NCBI GenBank assembly: GCA_002329155.1
Contig: DCXY01000016.1
Location: 1 to 45,674, forward strand
Length of the DNA: 45,674 bases
Source of the DNA: Stenotrophomonas sp. UBA2124
GTDB taxonomy: Bacteria; Pseudomonadota; Gammaproteobacteria; Xanthomonadales; Xanthomonadaceae
Direction of reading: 5' to 3'
The notes under the pieces are model-generated. The model was not told the DNA's origin. It ran no database searches and worked only from the letters and a program-made list of their open reading frames with translations. Positions 25,062 through 32,925 of the stretch are shown here, piece after piece (the stretch's first letter is position 1; every line of letters begins with the position of its first letter). The position numbers and the translations under genes were made by a program.

Positions 25062-25706
25062 TCACCGGTTGGGCCGCAGCAGGCCGCAATACAGGCCTTC
25101 GATGGCGAAGTCCTGGTCGGGCAGCACTTCGATGGGCGCGTAGTCCGGATTGCGTGGCAGCAGGCGGATGCGGTCCTTGGCAATCTTCAGCAGCTTGACG
25201 GTGATTTCGTCATCGATGCGCGCCACCACGATCTGGCCCGAGCGCGCGTCACGGGTGCGATGCACGCCGATCAGGTCGCCGTTGAAGATGCCTTCGTCGA
25301 TCATCGAGTCGCCCTGCACTTTCAGCAGGTAATCCGGTGCCGGCGAGAAAAACACCTTGTCCAGCACCACGTAATCGTCCGAGCCGATGTCGGCACCGAT
25401 GGGCAGGCCTGCGGCGACCCGGCCCAGCACCGGCAGGCGCAGCACCTGCTCATCGCTGGCGGGGGCATGCGGGGCAGCCCCGCTGGCGCCGCCCTCCTGC
25501 CGCACCACGCGGATGCCCCGGGCCCGGCCCGGGATGCGCTCGATGGCGCCGGCGGCTTCCAGCGCGTCGAGGTGGTATTGGGCCGAACGCACGCCCTTGA
25601 AGCCGAAGGCGCGGGCGATCTCGGTCTGCGAGGGCGGCATGCCTTCGGCCTCGATGCGCTCGGCGATCAGGTCGAGGATGGCCTGCTGGGTGTCGGTCAG
25701 GTTCAT
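25062..25706 (-). CDS. lexA: SOS repressor LexA
   Basis: The 214-residue repressor has an N-terminal winged helix (SQTEIARAFGFKGVRSAQYHL, about 26-46) and a C-terminal S24 peptidase domain. The cleavage bond is A99-G100 (VAAGLPIG), with catalytic S134 (QGDSMID) and K171 (ITVKLLK). The frame is open upstream for 40 codons, but ATG at 25706 matches LexA proteins. A perfect 19-base palindrome, the operator, ends three bases before this ATG, and no ribosome binding site is found in between. Together with recA downstream, it forms the SOS control pair; xanthomonads often carry two lexA genes, so this may be one of two. Confidence 0.97.
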   Translation of the reverse strand: MNLTDTQQAILDLIAERIEAEGMPPSQTEIARAFGFKGVRSAQYHLDALEAAGAIERIPGRARGIRVVRQEGGASGAAPHAPASDEQVLRLPVLGRVAAGLPIGADIGSDDYVVLDKVFFSPAPDYLLKVQGDSMIDEGIFNGDLIGVHRTRDARSGQIVVARIDDEITVKLLKIAKDRIRLLPRNPDYAPIEVLPDQDFAIEGLYCGLLRPNR

Positions 25707-25708
25707 GG

Positions 25709-25727
25709 TTAGTAGTATTACTACTAA
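25709..25727. promoter_or_regulatory. LexA operator (SOS box), lexA autoregulation
   Basis: The perfect palindrome TTAGTAGTA-T-TACTACTAA contains TTAG-N6-TACTA, the LexA-binding motif reported for Xylella and Xanthomonas, in both orientations. It begins three bases from the lexA ATG. A candidate promoter on the minus strand has TTGCAC (25742-25737) and AATACT (25719-25714), 17 bases apart; the -10 box lies inside the operator, so bound LexA would block RNA polymerase. Confidence 0.92.
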
Positions 25728-25870
25728 CTTCAAGATGTGCAAGCAGGATGTGGCGTCGGTGTGTTGCGCATACCCGGAAGGCGGGAGGTGGAAGGAAGCC
25801 CCTTCGCTGCTTGGGCTTTGCGTCATTTACGTCGGCGCGCGCAGGGCTCTTTGAGGCTTATGCGGAGAGC

Positions 25871-25899
25871 CCCGGGTGCGCTTCGCTTACCCGGGCTAC
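25871..25899 (-). repeat. Single GTAG-headed palindrome (SMAG/REP-like)
   Basis: On the minus strand: GTAGCCCGGGTAAGCGAAGC followed by GCACCCGGG, a hairpin with the GTAG head typical of the SMAG REP elements of Stenotrophomonas. It lies in the gap between lexA and the UbiB-type gene and is a stray relative of the array at 28.3-29.0 kb. Confidence 0.8.
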
Positions 25900-25924
25900 G
25901 GGTAACAGCGTGGGTCGCTTTGGA

Positions 25925-27607
25925 TCAGCGGTGTTTTCCGCTGCGCCAGATGGAGAACAGGATCCACAGGCCACCGAGCCCGGCGCCGAGGAAGCCGCTT
26001 ACACCCAGGGCCAGCAGCCAGCGGCTGGAAACGCCGCCAACGCTGTGCATCACGATCGAGGAGCCGATGATCAGTGCTGCGGTGATCACGCCCATCACCA
26101 GACGGTTGGCGGCGCGGTTCACCTGGTCACCGAAGCCCTGCAGCGCAGTGGTTTCCACCTTCAGCTTGAGTCGTCCACGCCGCGCTGCCTGCACCAGCCT
26201 GCGCAGATCACGCGGCAGCTCACCGGCGAAATCCAGCATGCCCAGCAGGCTGCGCCGGCCACGCTTGAGCAGTGCACGCGGCGCATAGCGTTGCAGCATC
26301 ACCCGCTCCAGGAACGGGCGCGCGGCACTGGCCATGTCGAAATCGGGGTCCAGCTGCCGGCCCATGCCTTCCAGCGTAAGGAAGGCCTTGATCATCAGCG
26401 CCAGATCAGCCGGCAGGGTCAGGCTGTAGCTGCGCAGCAGCTGGGTGACGTTGCCGAGCATCAGACCGATGCGCAGGTCTTTCAGGGGCACGCCGCGGTA
26501 TTGATCGACGAACTGGCTGATGTCCGTCTGCAGGCGGCTTTCGTCCACCTCCACGCCGCCGGCCCAGTCGAGCAGTACATCCGCGACCGCCTGCGGCTCC
26601 TGTTCCACCAGACCATGCAGCAGTTGCGCAACCTGGAACCGACGCGCCTCGGACAGCGCGCCGACCATGCCGAAATCAATCACCGCGATACGGCCGTCGC
26701 GCATGTAGAAGATGTTGCCCGGATGCGGATCAGCGTGGAAGCAGCCGTCCTCCAGCACCATCTTCAGCACGATGTCGGCACCGCGCCGGGCCAGCTTGCG
26801 ACGGTCCAGCCCGGCCGCGTCCACTGCGTCGAGCTTGCGGCCCGGTATGCCATCAACGAAGTCCTGCACGTTGAGGCTTTCGCAGGTCCACTGCCAGTAC
26901 ACGCTGGGAATCAGGATGTCATCGCGGCCCTCGAAGTTGCGCGCGATGCGCTCGGCATTGCGGCATTCGGCGGCGAAATCCATTTCGTTGCGCAGCGACA
27001 CGGTGAACTGCTGCACCACTTCGGCGGGGCGATAGCGGCGCAGGTCCGGCAGGCGTGCTTCAACGATTTCGGCCAGCCGCGCCAGCAGGCGCAGGTCGGC
27101 TTCAACCACGTCGCGGATGCCGGGGCGGCGGACTTTCAGCACCACTTCGCGCCCGTCATGCAGCCGCGCGCGGTGAGCCTGCGCCAGCGAGGCCGCCGCA
27201 AGCGGCTTTTCATCCAGGAAGGCGAACACCTCCGATGGCGGTGCGCCGAGGTCGTTCTGCAACTGCTCGCTGATGGCCGAATACGGCAGCGCCGGCACGG
27301 CGTTCTGCAGCTCGGACAGCTCGGCGATCCAGTCCGGTGGCAGCAGGTCCACGCGGGTGGCCAGCACCTGGCCGAACTTGACGAAGGTGGGGCCAAGGTC
27401 CTGCATGGCGCTGCGTACGCGCTCGGGCGCGGTCATACGCAGCAGTTGCTGGCCATCCTGGTTCCAGTGCAGCAGGCGGCCGGCACGCTCCAGCACGGTG
27501 GCCAGACCAATGCGCCGCACCACATCCCCGAAACCGTAGCGGATCAGGACGGCGGCGATTTCCTGCAGCCGGCCCAGGTCACGGACCGTACCCAGCGTTT
27601 CCCACAT
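25925..27607 (-). CDS. ubiB: UbiB/ABC1 (AarF) family atypical kinase
   Basis: A 560-residue protein of the family required for ubiquinone synthesis, thought to act as ATPase/kinase on lipid or COQ-protein targets at the membrane. Signatures visible: the KxGQ motif (KFGQ, 77-80, in PTFVKFGQVLATR), the Ala-rich loop PLAAASLAQAHRA in place of a Gly-rich loop, the Lys of VVLKVRRPG, NEMDFAAE, HADPHPGNIF and DFGMVG. The C-terminus (about 505-552) has two membrane segments. The gene follows the CinA-type gene by 35 bases. The exact role as UbiB rather than another ABC1 paralog is likely but not proved by sequence. Confidence 0.85.
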   Translation of the reverse strand: MWETLGTVRDLGRLQEIAAVLIRYGFGDVVRRIGLATVLERAGRLLHWNQDGQQLLRMTAPERVRSAMQDLGPTFVKFGQVLATRVDLLPPDWIAELSELQNAVPALPYSAISEQLQNDLGAPPSEVFAFLDEKPLAAASLAQAHRARLHDGREVVLKVRRPGIRDVVEADLRLLARLAEIVEARLPDLRRYRPAEVVQQFTVSLRNEMDFAAECRNAERIARNFEGRDDILIPSVYWQWTCESLNVQDFVDGIPGRKLDAVDAAGLDRRKLARRGADIVLKMVLEDGCFHADPHPGNIFYMRDGRIAVIDFGMVGALSEARRFQVAQLLHGLVEQEPQAVADVLLDWAGGVEVDESRLQTDISQFVDQYRGVPLKDLRIGLMLGNVTQLLRSYSLTLPADLALMIKAFLTLEGMGRQLDPDFDMASAARPFLERVMLQRYAPRALLKRGRRSLLGMLDFAGELPRDLRRLVQAARRGRLKLKVETTALQGFGDQVNRAANRLVMGVITAALIIGSSIVMHSVGGVSSRWLLALGVSGFLGAGLGGLWILFSIWRSGKHR

Positions 27608-27642
27608 CGTTGCCTACCTCGGTTGGTTGCCGGGCAAGGATG

Positions 27643-28137
27643 TCACAGCTGCTCGTCGATTCCACACAGGGCGGCGGCGACGGTCTGGCGGCGGATGGCA
27701 TCGCGGTCGCCATCAAAGTGGAACAGCTCGGCGCGTGCGTAGCCGCCACGCCGCTTCCAGCCGATCCAGACGCTGCCCACCGGCTTGTCGGCGCTGCCGC
27801 CACCCGGGCCGGCGATACCGGTGACCGCCACGGCGATGCCGGCGCCGGAGTTGATCAGCGCACCGGCCACCATTTCCAGCACGGTTTCGCGGCTGACCGC
27901 GCCGAACTGCTCCAGCGTCTGCGCACGCACACCGAGCAGGCGCTGCTTGGCCTCGTAGCTGTAGACCACCATGCCGCAGTCGAAGAACGCCGAGGAGCCG
28001 GCGATGTCGGTCATGCTCTTGGCAATCCAGCCGCCGCTGCAGCTTTCAGCGGTGACCAGTTGCAGCGAAGCCTGTTGCAGGCGCTGGCCAAGCGCGGCGG
28101 CCTGGGCGTTCAGATCGGCGTCGGTAGGAATGGGCAT
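27643..28137 (-). CDS. pncC: Nicotinamide-nucleotide amidohydrolase, CinA C-terminal type
   Basis: A 164-residue stand-alone CinA C-terminal domain that deamidates NMN to nicotinate mononucleotide in NAD recycling. The motif TAESCSGGWIAKSMTDI places the catalytic Ser at 32; VVYSYEAKQRLLGV, TGIAGPGGGSADKPVGSV and the C-terminal R-rich helix are typical. No N-terminal molybdopterin-like CinA domain is present. In many bacteria this gene lies next to recA; here lexA and the UbiB-type gene come between. No clear ribosome binding site was seen. The palindrome array starts about 160 bases upstream of its start. Confidence 0.92.
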   Translation of the reverse strand: MPIPTDADLNAQAAALGQRLQQASLQLVTAESCSGGWIAKSMTDIAGSSAFFDCGMVVYSYEAKQRLLGVRAQTLEQFGAVSRETVLEMVAGALINSGAGIAVAVTGIAGPGGGSADKPVGSVWIGWKRRGGYARAELFHFDGDRDAIRRQTVAAALCGIDEQL

Positions 28138-28296
28138 CGCGGTGTCGTCGGCAGGGGAATAACCTGCCCGTTTTACCGCAGATGGCGCCTGCGTGTCAGT
28201 GCGCGGGCTGACTGGGAGCGTGTGGGGCTACGGCGTAGTGGGTGGCGGGCTACGCGATGGGCGAGGCCCGGGTGTGGGCGCGTGTGCGATGGGGGT

Positions 28297-29016
28297 GTTC
28301 AGGAGAGAGCTTCGGTGTGTGAAGTTCGCTGCGCGTCGGTGTGCGTGTGTGTTCCCGGATGCGCTTCGCTTATCCGGGCTACAGGAACTCAGTGGAGCCG
28401 CACGTTTGATGGCCGGAGCGTAGCCCGGGTAAGCGCAAGCGCACCCGGGGCCGTTCGCGGGAAAGCTTGGGTGCGTGAGGGGGGATGCGCGTTGGCGAGC
28501 GTGCGTTTTCCCGGATGCGCTTCGCTTATCCGGGCTACAGGAGCTCAGCGGAACCGCACGTTTGATGGCCGGAGCGTAGGAGCGTAGCCCGGGTAAGCGC
28601 ATGCGCACCCGGGGGCTGTTCGTGGGAGGGCTTGGGTGCGTGAAGTGCGCTGCGCATCGGCGATGTTCCATGCTTCCCGGATGCGCTTCGCTTATCCGGG
28701 CTACAGGCGCTCAGCGGAGCCGCAAATTCGGTGGCCGGAGCGTAGCCCGGATAAGCGTATGCGCACCCGGGGATGTTCTCGGGAAAGCTCGGGTGCGTGA
28801 GGTGCGCTGCGCGTCGGTGTCATGTGTGTTCCCGGATGCGCTTCGCAAATCCGGGCTACAGGGGCTCAGCGGAGCCGCACGTTTGATGGCCGAGACGTAG
28901 TCCGGGTAAGCGCATGCGCACCCGGGGCTGTTCGCGGGAGAGCTTGGGTGCGTGAGGTGCGCTGCGCGTCGGTGAGTGCGCGTGCTTCCCGGGTGCGCTT
29001 TGCTTACCCGGGCTAC
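28297..29016. repeat. Tandem array of paired GTAG palindromes (SMAG/REP-like)
   Basis: About 4.5 units of 155-166 bases. Each has a minus-oriented palindrome (28354-28382, 28510-28538, 28676-28704, 28831-28859, 28988-29016) and, about 37 bases on, a plus-oriented one (28420-28450, 28584-28615, 28742-28772, 28897-28926). The plus form reads GTAGCCCGGGTAAGCGCA then TGCGCACCCGGG. The spacers are also repeated: one contains GTGCGCTGCGCGTCGGTG, the other TCAGCGGAGCCGCACGTTTG. The array fills the hflX-cinA gap; no gene was found in it. The plus element at 28584 has a local duplication of its head (GGAGCGTAGGAGCGTAG). Confidence 0.9.
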
Positions 29017-29041
29017 CGAGGCGGAGGTGATGCCTCGGCAA

Positions 29042-30352
29042 TCACCACTCCGGCGGCTTCTCCGGCAGCAGTGCGCGGATGACATCGCCATCTGCGCCTG
29101 CGGCGAGCTTCTCGGCTTCGGCGATGGGGATGTCAACGTCGATCAGCCAGCCCTCTTCGTCCGCCTGCTCGCTGCGGATCACCTCCAGCTGGTGCAGGCG
29201 CGAACGCAGGCGCCCTGCATCGGGCGGCAGCCTTACCGTGCCGGTGACATGCTGCAGGCCCAGACGCTTGCCCAGTACCGACTGCAGCAGTTCCAGCCCG
29301 CGGCCGTCGCGTGCGGAAATCCAGACGCGCTCGCGCCGCGCCTCGTCGGGCACACCGTCCTGCGCGTCGTGACGCACTTCGGCCCCTTCGATGCGGTCGA
29401 TCTTGTTGAACACCAGCAACTGCGGCAGATCACCCGCACCCACGGCCTGCAGCACCTCGTCCACCTGCGCGATGCGCTCCTCGCGCTGCGGATCGGCGGC
29501 ATCAACCAGATGCAGCAGGAAATCGGCCTCACGCGCCTCGGACAAGGTCGAGCGGAACGCGGCCACCAGTTCGTGCGGCAGGTCGCGCACGAAGCCGACG
29601 GTATCGGCCAGCATGGCGTTGCCACCCGGCAGGGCGATGCGGCGCACGGTCGGGTCCAGCGTTGCGAACAACTGGTCGGCGGCGTAGGCCTCGGCACCGG
29701 TCAGCGCATTGAACAGGGTGGATTTGCCGGCGTTGGTATAGCCCACCAGCGCCACGCGCGGCATTTCGCTGCGCACGCGCGCACGGCGCATCTGAGTGCG
29801 CTGCACTTCCACTTTTTCCAGACGCTTCTGCAGCTGCTCCACGCGCTTCTGCAACAGGCGGCGGTCGGTTTCCAGCTGGGTTTCACCCGGGCCGCGCAGG
29901 CCGATGGAACCACCACGCTGGCGCTCAAGGTGGGTCCAGCCACGCACCAGGCGCGTGGCCAGGTGGCGCAGCTGTGCAAGTTCCACCTGCAGCTTGCCTT
30001 CGTGGCTGTGCGCACGCTGGGCGAAGATATCCAGGATCAGGCCGGTACGGTCGATCACCCGGCGCTCCAGGAAACGCTCAAGGTTGCGCTCCTGCACGGG
30101 CGTGAGCTGGTGATTGACCAGCACCAGATCGGCACCGGTGGCGTCGGCCGCAGCCTTCACCTCGTCCAGCTTGCCGCTGCCGATCAGCGTTGAAGGATTG
30201 GGGCGGTCCATGCGCGCGGTGATGGTGGCCGCGATGCTGGCCCCTGCCGAGCGGGCCAGGTCGGTGAACTCTTCCAGCACATCCTCTTCCAGCTTCCCGG
30301 AATGGGGCTGGATCAGCAGCGCATGTTCGCCGCGCTTGGAGCGGTCAAACAT
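29042..30352 (-). CDS. hflX: Ribosome-associated GTPase HflX
   Basis: A 436-residue TRAFAC GTPase that splits or rescues stalled ribosomes, especially under heat stress. The N-terminal HflX domain includes STLIGSGKLDEVK and the Gly-rich GSIGLRGPGETQLETDRR segment (149-164), followed by a coiled region (165-190). The G domain has G1 GYTNAGKST (204-212), G3 DTVGF and G4 NKID. A C-terminal domain ends LLPEKPPEW. It follows hfq by 14 bases in the conserved miaA-hfq-hflX cluster. The repeat array begins 26 bases past the stop, so hflX mRNA must enter it. Confidence 0.96.
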   Translation of the reverse strand: MFDRSKRGEHALLIQPHSGKLEEDVLEEFTDLARSAGASIAATITARMDRPNPSTLIGSGKLDEVKAAADATGADLVLVNHQLTPVQERNLERFLERRVIDRTGLILDIFAQRAHSHEGKLQVELAQLRHLATRLVRGWTHLERQRGGSIGLRGPGETQLETDRRLLQKRVEQLQKRLEKVEVQRTQMRRARVRSEMPRVALVGYTNAGKSTLFNALTGAEAYAADQLFATLDPTVRRIALPGGNAMLADTVGFVRDLPHELVAAFRSTLSEAREADFLLHLVDAADPQREERIAQVDEVLQAVGAGDLPQLLVFNKIDRIEGAEVRHDAQDGVPDEARRERVWISARDGRGLELLQSVLGKRLGLQHVTGTVRLPPDAGRLRSRLHQLEVIRSEQADEEGWLIDVDIPIAEAEKLAAGADGDVIRALLPEKPPEW

Positions 30353-30366
30353 ACGCCGCTACCTGC

Positions 30367-30642
30367 TTATTCTGTTTCGTCATCGCCTGCCTGGGGATTT
30401 TCACCGGACTGCACATAACCACCGCCCGGCCCCACGCGCACGTTGCGCGCCGGCACCACGGTGGAAATGGCGTGTTTGTAGACCATCTGGCTTACGGTAT
30501 TGCGCAGCAGCACCACGAACTGGTCGAACGACTCGATCGTGCCCTGCAACTTGATGCCATTGACCAGGTACACCGATACCGGCACGCGCTCGCGACGCAG
30601 CGCGTTCAGAAACGGATCCTGCAAGGACTGCCCCTTGGACAT
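30367..30642 (-). CDS. hfq: RNA chaperone Hfq
   Basis: A 91-residue Sm-like protein that forms a hexamer and pairs small RNAs with mRNAs. Sm1 (PVSVYLVNGIKLQGTIESFD, with Q8, D9 and F39-region residues of the proximal face) and Sm2 (VYKHAISTVVP with the YKHA motif) are intact; the C-terminal tail is short and rich in Gly, Asp and Glu. Two ATG codons are adjacent; AGGAG is six bases from the second (30642) and only three from the first (30645), so the second is preferred. Poly(A) polymerase, Hfq and CsrA, all in this window, cooperate in post-transcriptional control. Confidence 0.97.
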   Translation of the reverse strand: MSKGQSLQDPFLNALRRERVPVSVYLVNGIKLQGTIESFDQFVVLLRNTVSQMVYKHAISTVVPARNVRVGPGGGYVQSGENPQAGDDETE

Positions 30643-30737
30643 CATCTACTCCTCGTTATTGTTTTTATGGGATGACCCGGAGCATGCGGCTTCCCCAGCC
30701 ACTCCGGAACACCGATGGTACACCGCCCGGCGCCCGC

Positions 30738-31691
30738 TCACCTTGCCAGGAACCGCGAAACCGCATCGCCAAGCCGGTCCATCTGCATATGGGGGTCGAA
30801 CCAGCGGGCATCCAGTTCGCCTCGCAACCAGGTCAGCTGGCGTTTGGCCAGCTGGCGCGTTGCGAACACGCCCTTGTCGCGGAACTCCGCCGCGCTGCCC
30901 TGCCCGTCCAGGAACTGCCAGGCCTGCCGGTAGCCCACCGCGCGGATCGCCGGCAGGTCCAGCGGTGCCGCGACGGCAGCCATCTGCGGCAGTGCACGCA
31001 GGCCGCGCACCTCGTCCAGAAAGCCGTTCTCCAGCATCAGGTCGAAGCGCCTCTCGATGCGCTGGTGCAGCACCGCGCGCTCGGCGGGGGCCAGCACCAG
31101 CTTCAGTACCCGCGCCGGCAGGCGCGCGATCCCAGGCTGCGCCTGCCAATAGCTGATCGGCCTGCCGGTCAGGCGATGGACTTCCAGCGCACGCTGGATG
31201 CGCTGCGGGTCGGTCGCATGAATGCGCCTGGCAGCGGCCGGGTCCACCTCGGCCAGCTGCGCGTGCAACGCGGGCCAGCCCAGCACCTCGGCCTCGGCGG
31301 TGATGCCTGCGCGCAGTTCGGGGTCGGCCTCGGGCATCGGCGACAGGCCCTGCAGCAGCGCGCGGAAGTACAGCCCGGTACCGCCGGCAAGGATGGGCAG
31401 CTTGCCGCGCGCGACGATGTCACCCACCGCTGCCGCTGCATCCACCGCGAATTCGGCTGCCGAATAGGTCTGCCACGGATCGCGCAGGTCCAGCAGATGA
31501 TGCGGGATGCCGGCCTGTTCGGCCGCATCCGGCTTGGCCGCGCCGATCTGAAGGCCGCGATATACCAGCGCCGAATCGACGCTGACAATCTCGCCGTCAT
31601 GGGCCTTGGCCAATGCGATGGCCGCCGCAGTCTTGCCCGAGGCGGTGGGGCCCATCAGCGCGATGGCCAGCGGGCGCTGGTCTGCAGCCAT
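30738..31691 (-). CDS. miaA: tRNA dimethylallyltransferase
   Basis: MiaA transfers the dimethylallyl group from DMAPP to A37 of tRNAs reading UNN codons. The 317-residue protein has Walker A GPTASGKT (14-21), SVDSALVYRGLQIG, HHLLDLRDP, the GGTGLYFRAL segment and the RRIHATDPQRIQRALEV helix. DMAPP comes from the MEP pathway, to which ispG, ispD and ispF in this window belong. The start overlaps the folP stop by one base, and a 95-base gap leads to hfq. Confidence 0.96.
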   Translation of the reverse strand: MAADQRPLAIALMGPTASGKTAAAIALAKAHDGEIVSVDSALVYRGLQIGAAKPDAAEQAGIPHHLLDLRDPWQTYSAAEFAVDAAAAVGDIVARGKLPILAGGTGLYFRALLQGLSPMPEADPELRAGITAEAEVLGWPALHAQLAEVDPAAARRIHATDPQRIQRALEVHRLTGRPISYWQAQPGIARLPARVLKLVLAPAERAVLHQRIERRFDLMLENGFLDEVRGLRALPQMAAVAAPLDLPAIRAVGYRQAWQFLDGQGSAAEFRDKGVFATRQLAKRQLTWLRGELDARWFDPHMQMDRLGDAVSRFLAR

Positions 31692-32587
31692 CAGTCCTCG
31701 TCCGGCCAGCGCGGCATCGCAGGCGCATCGGCGCGTGGCGCGGGCACGGCGTCCACCGCGGCCAGCACCTTGAGCGCATCGACGGTGGCGGCCACGTCAT
31801 GCACGCGCACGATCTTCGCCCCGCGCTGCATCGCCAGCAGGTGCGCGGCGACCGAGCCGGCCACACGCTGCGCGGCGTCGGCGCGGCCGGTGACATCGCC
31901 AATGCAACGTTTGCGCGAGAAGCCTGCCAGCAGCGGCAGGCCCAGCGTCAGCAGCCGCTCCTGCGCGGCCAGCAGCACGAAGTTCTGCACGGTGTCCTTG
32001 TTGAAGCCGTAGCCGGGATCCACCACCAACCGGCTGCGCGCGATGCCGGACATCTCCGCAGCAAACACGCGCTCGGTGAGAAAACGCTGCACCTCACCGG
32101 CGATGTCGTCATAGCCCTGGGCGACACCCGCATCGTGCGGGCCACCCACCGCGTGCATCAGCACCACGGCGGCATTGGAGGCCGCAACGACCTCCAGCGC
32201 ACCCGGCTGCCGCAGCGCCTGCACGTCGTTGACCATGCCCGCGCCTGCCGCCAACGCGGCCTGCATCACCTCGGGCTTGAAGCTGTCCACACTCACCGGC
32301 ACACCGGTGCGCGCCACCAAGGCTTCGATCACCGGCACCACGCGGTCTATTTCTTCCTGCACCGACACCGGCGTGGCGCCGGGGCGGGTCGATTCGCCGC
32401 CAACGTCCAGCAGGTCCGCACCCTGCTCCACCAATGCCAGGCCATGGGCCACGGCAGCCTCGGTGCTGAAGTGCTGGCCGCCGTCGGAGAATGAATCCGG
32501 GGTGACGTTGATGATGCCCATCACCCGGGGGTGATCCAGCCGCAGCAGGCGCCCGGCACAGTCGAGCGTGGGTGCGATATCGAACAT
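31691..32587 (-). CDS. folP: Dihydropteroate synthase
   Basis: DHPS joins 6-hydroxymethyl-dihydropterin pyrophosphate with p-aminobenzoate, the step inhibited by sulfonamides, directly after FolK (8.8 kb). The 298-residue TIM barrel has signature 1 GIINVTPDSFSDGG (24-37), signature 2 LLDVGGESTRPGA (59-71), SVDSFKPEV, VVDPGYGFNKDTVQN and GFSRKRCIG with the catalytic Ser/Arg/Lys region. It overlaps miaA at the 3' end and the small membrane protein gene at the 5' end. The order ftsH-folP is the same as in E. coli with the small gene inserted. Confidence 0.96.
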   Translation of the reverse strand: MFDIAPTLDCAGRLLRLDHPRVMGIINVTPDSFSDGGQHFSTEAAVAHGLALVEQGADLLDVGGESTRPGATPVSVQEEIDRVVPVIEALVARTGVPVSVDSFKPEVMQAALAAGAGMVNDVQALRQPGALEVVAASNAAVVLMHAVGGPHDAGVAQGYDDIAGEVQRFLTERVFAAEMSGIARSRLVVDPGYGFNKDTVQNFVLLAAQERLLTLGLPLLAGFSRKRCIGDVTGRADAAQRVAGSVAAHLLAMQRGAKIVRVHDVAATVDALKVLAAVDAVPAPRADAPAMPRWPDED

Positions 32588-32772
32588 CAGTCCTTGTTCC
32601 TTGAACGGATACGGTTGCCGATCAGGCTCAGCACCACGCCCAGCACGATGCCGATGAAGATGCCGGCCAGGTAGTTGCCGGTCTTCACACCGAAGGCAAC
32701 ACCCGCGACGGTGGCGATCACCATCTCGGGCATGTTGAGCGGGGGCGGTTTCGGGGACTCGGGGGTGTTCAT
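32587..32772 (-). CDS. Small membrane protein of unknown function
   Basis: A 61-residue protein with a Pro-rich cytoplasmic start (MNTPESPKPPPLN), one or two hydrophobic segments (about 15-50, VIATVAGVAFGV and YLAGIFIGIVLGVVLSLIG) and a basic tail (NRIRSRNKD). The stop overlaps the folP start (ATGA), which supports real translation. The frame extends 19 codons upstream, but ATG at 32772 is the first that gives a sensible N-terminus. I do not recognise a characterised family. Its position between ftsH and folP suggests a small inner-membrane protein cotranscribed with folP-miaA-hfq-hflX. Confidence 0.7.
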   Translation of the reverse strand: MNTPESPKPPPLNMPEMVIATVAGVAFGVKTGNYLAGIFIGIVLGVVLSLIGNRIRSRNKD

Positions 32773-32871
32773 GGCACTACCGGAAAACGGGGGACGCCCT
32801 ATTCTCGCCCAGCACCGCCGAGCGTGCATCGCCTGCGCGCCCTTGCAGCGCGCGCAAACGAGCGCGCAAAC

Positions 32872-32902
32872 AGGAACGGGCCGGCAAGCCGGCCCGTTCC
32901 TT
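32872..32902 (-). terminator. Putative terminator of ftsH
   Basis: Very strong hairpin AGGAACGGGCCGGC/GCCGGCCCGTTCC, 24 bases past the ftsH stop. Only a short T-rich stretch (TGTTTG) follows on the minus strand, so efficiency is uncertain; read-through into the small gene and folP is possible. Confidence 0.65.
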
Positions 32903-32925
32903 CAGTCATTGCAGCGGTTGCCGGC

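Noticed and set aside
28297..29016. CRISPR-like array
   Set aside because: Unit length is about 157 bases, spacers are themselves repeated, and no cas genes are near.
28193..29136. Open frames of 60-147 codons in the palindrome array
   Set aside because: Both strands are open because the repeat unit lacks stops; products repeat the same short segments and match nothing known.
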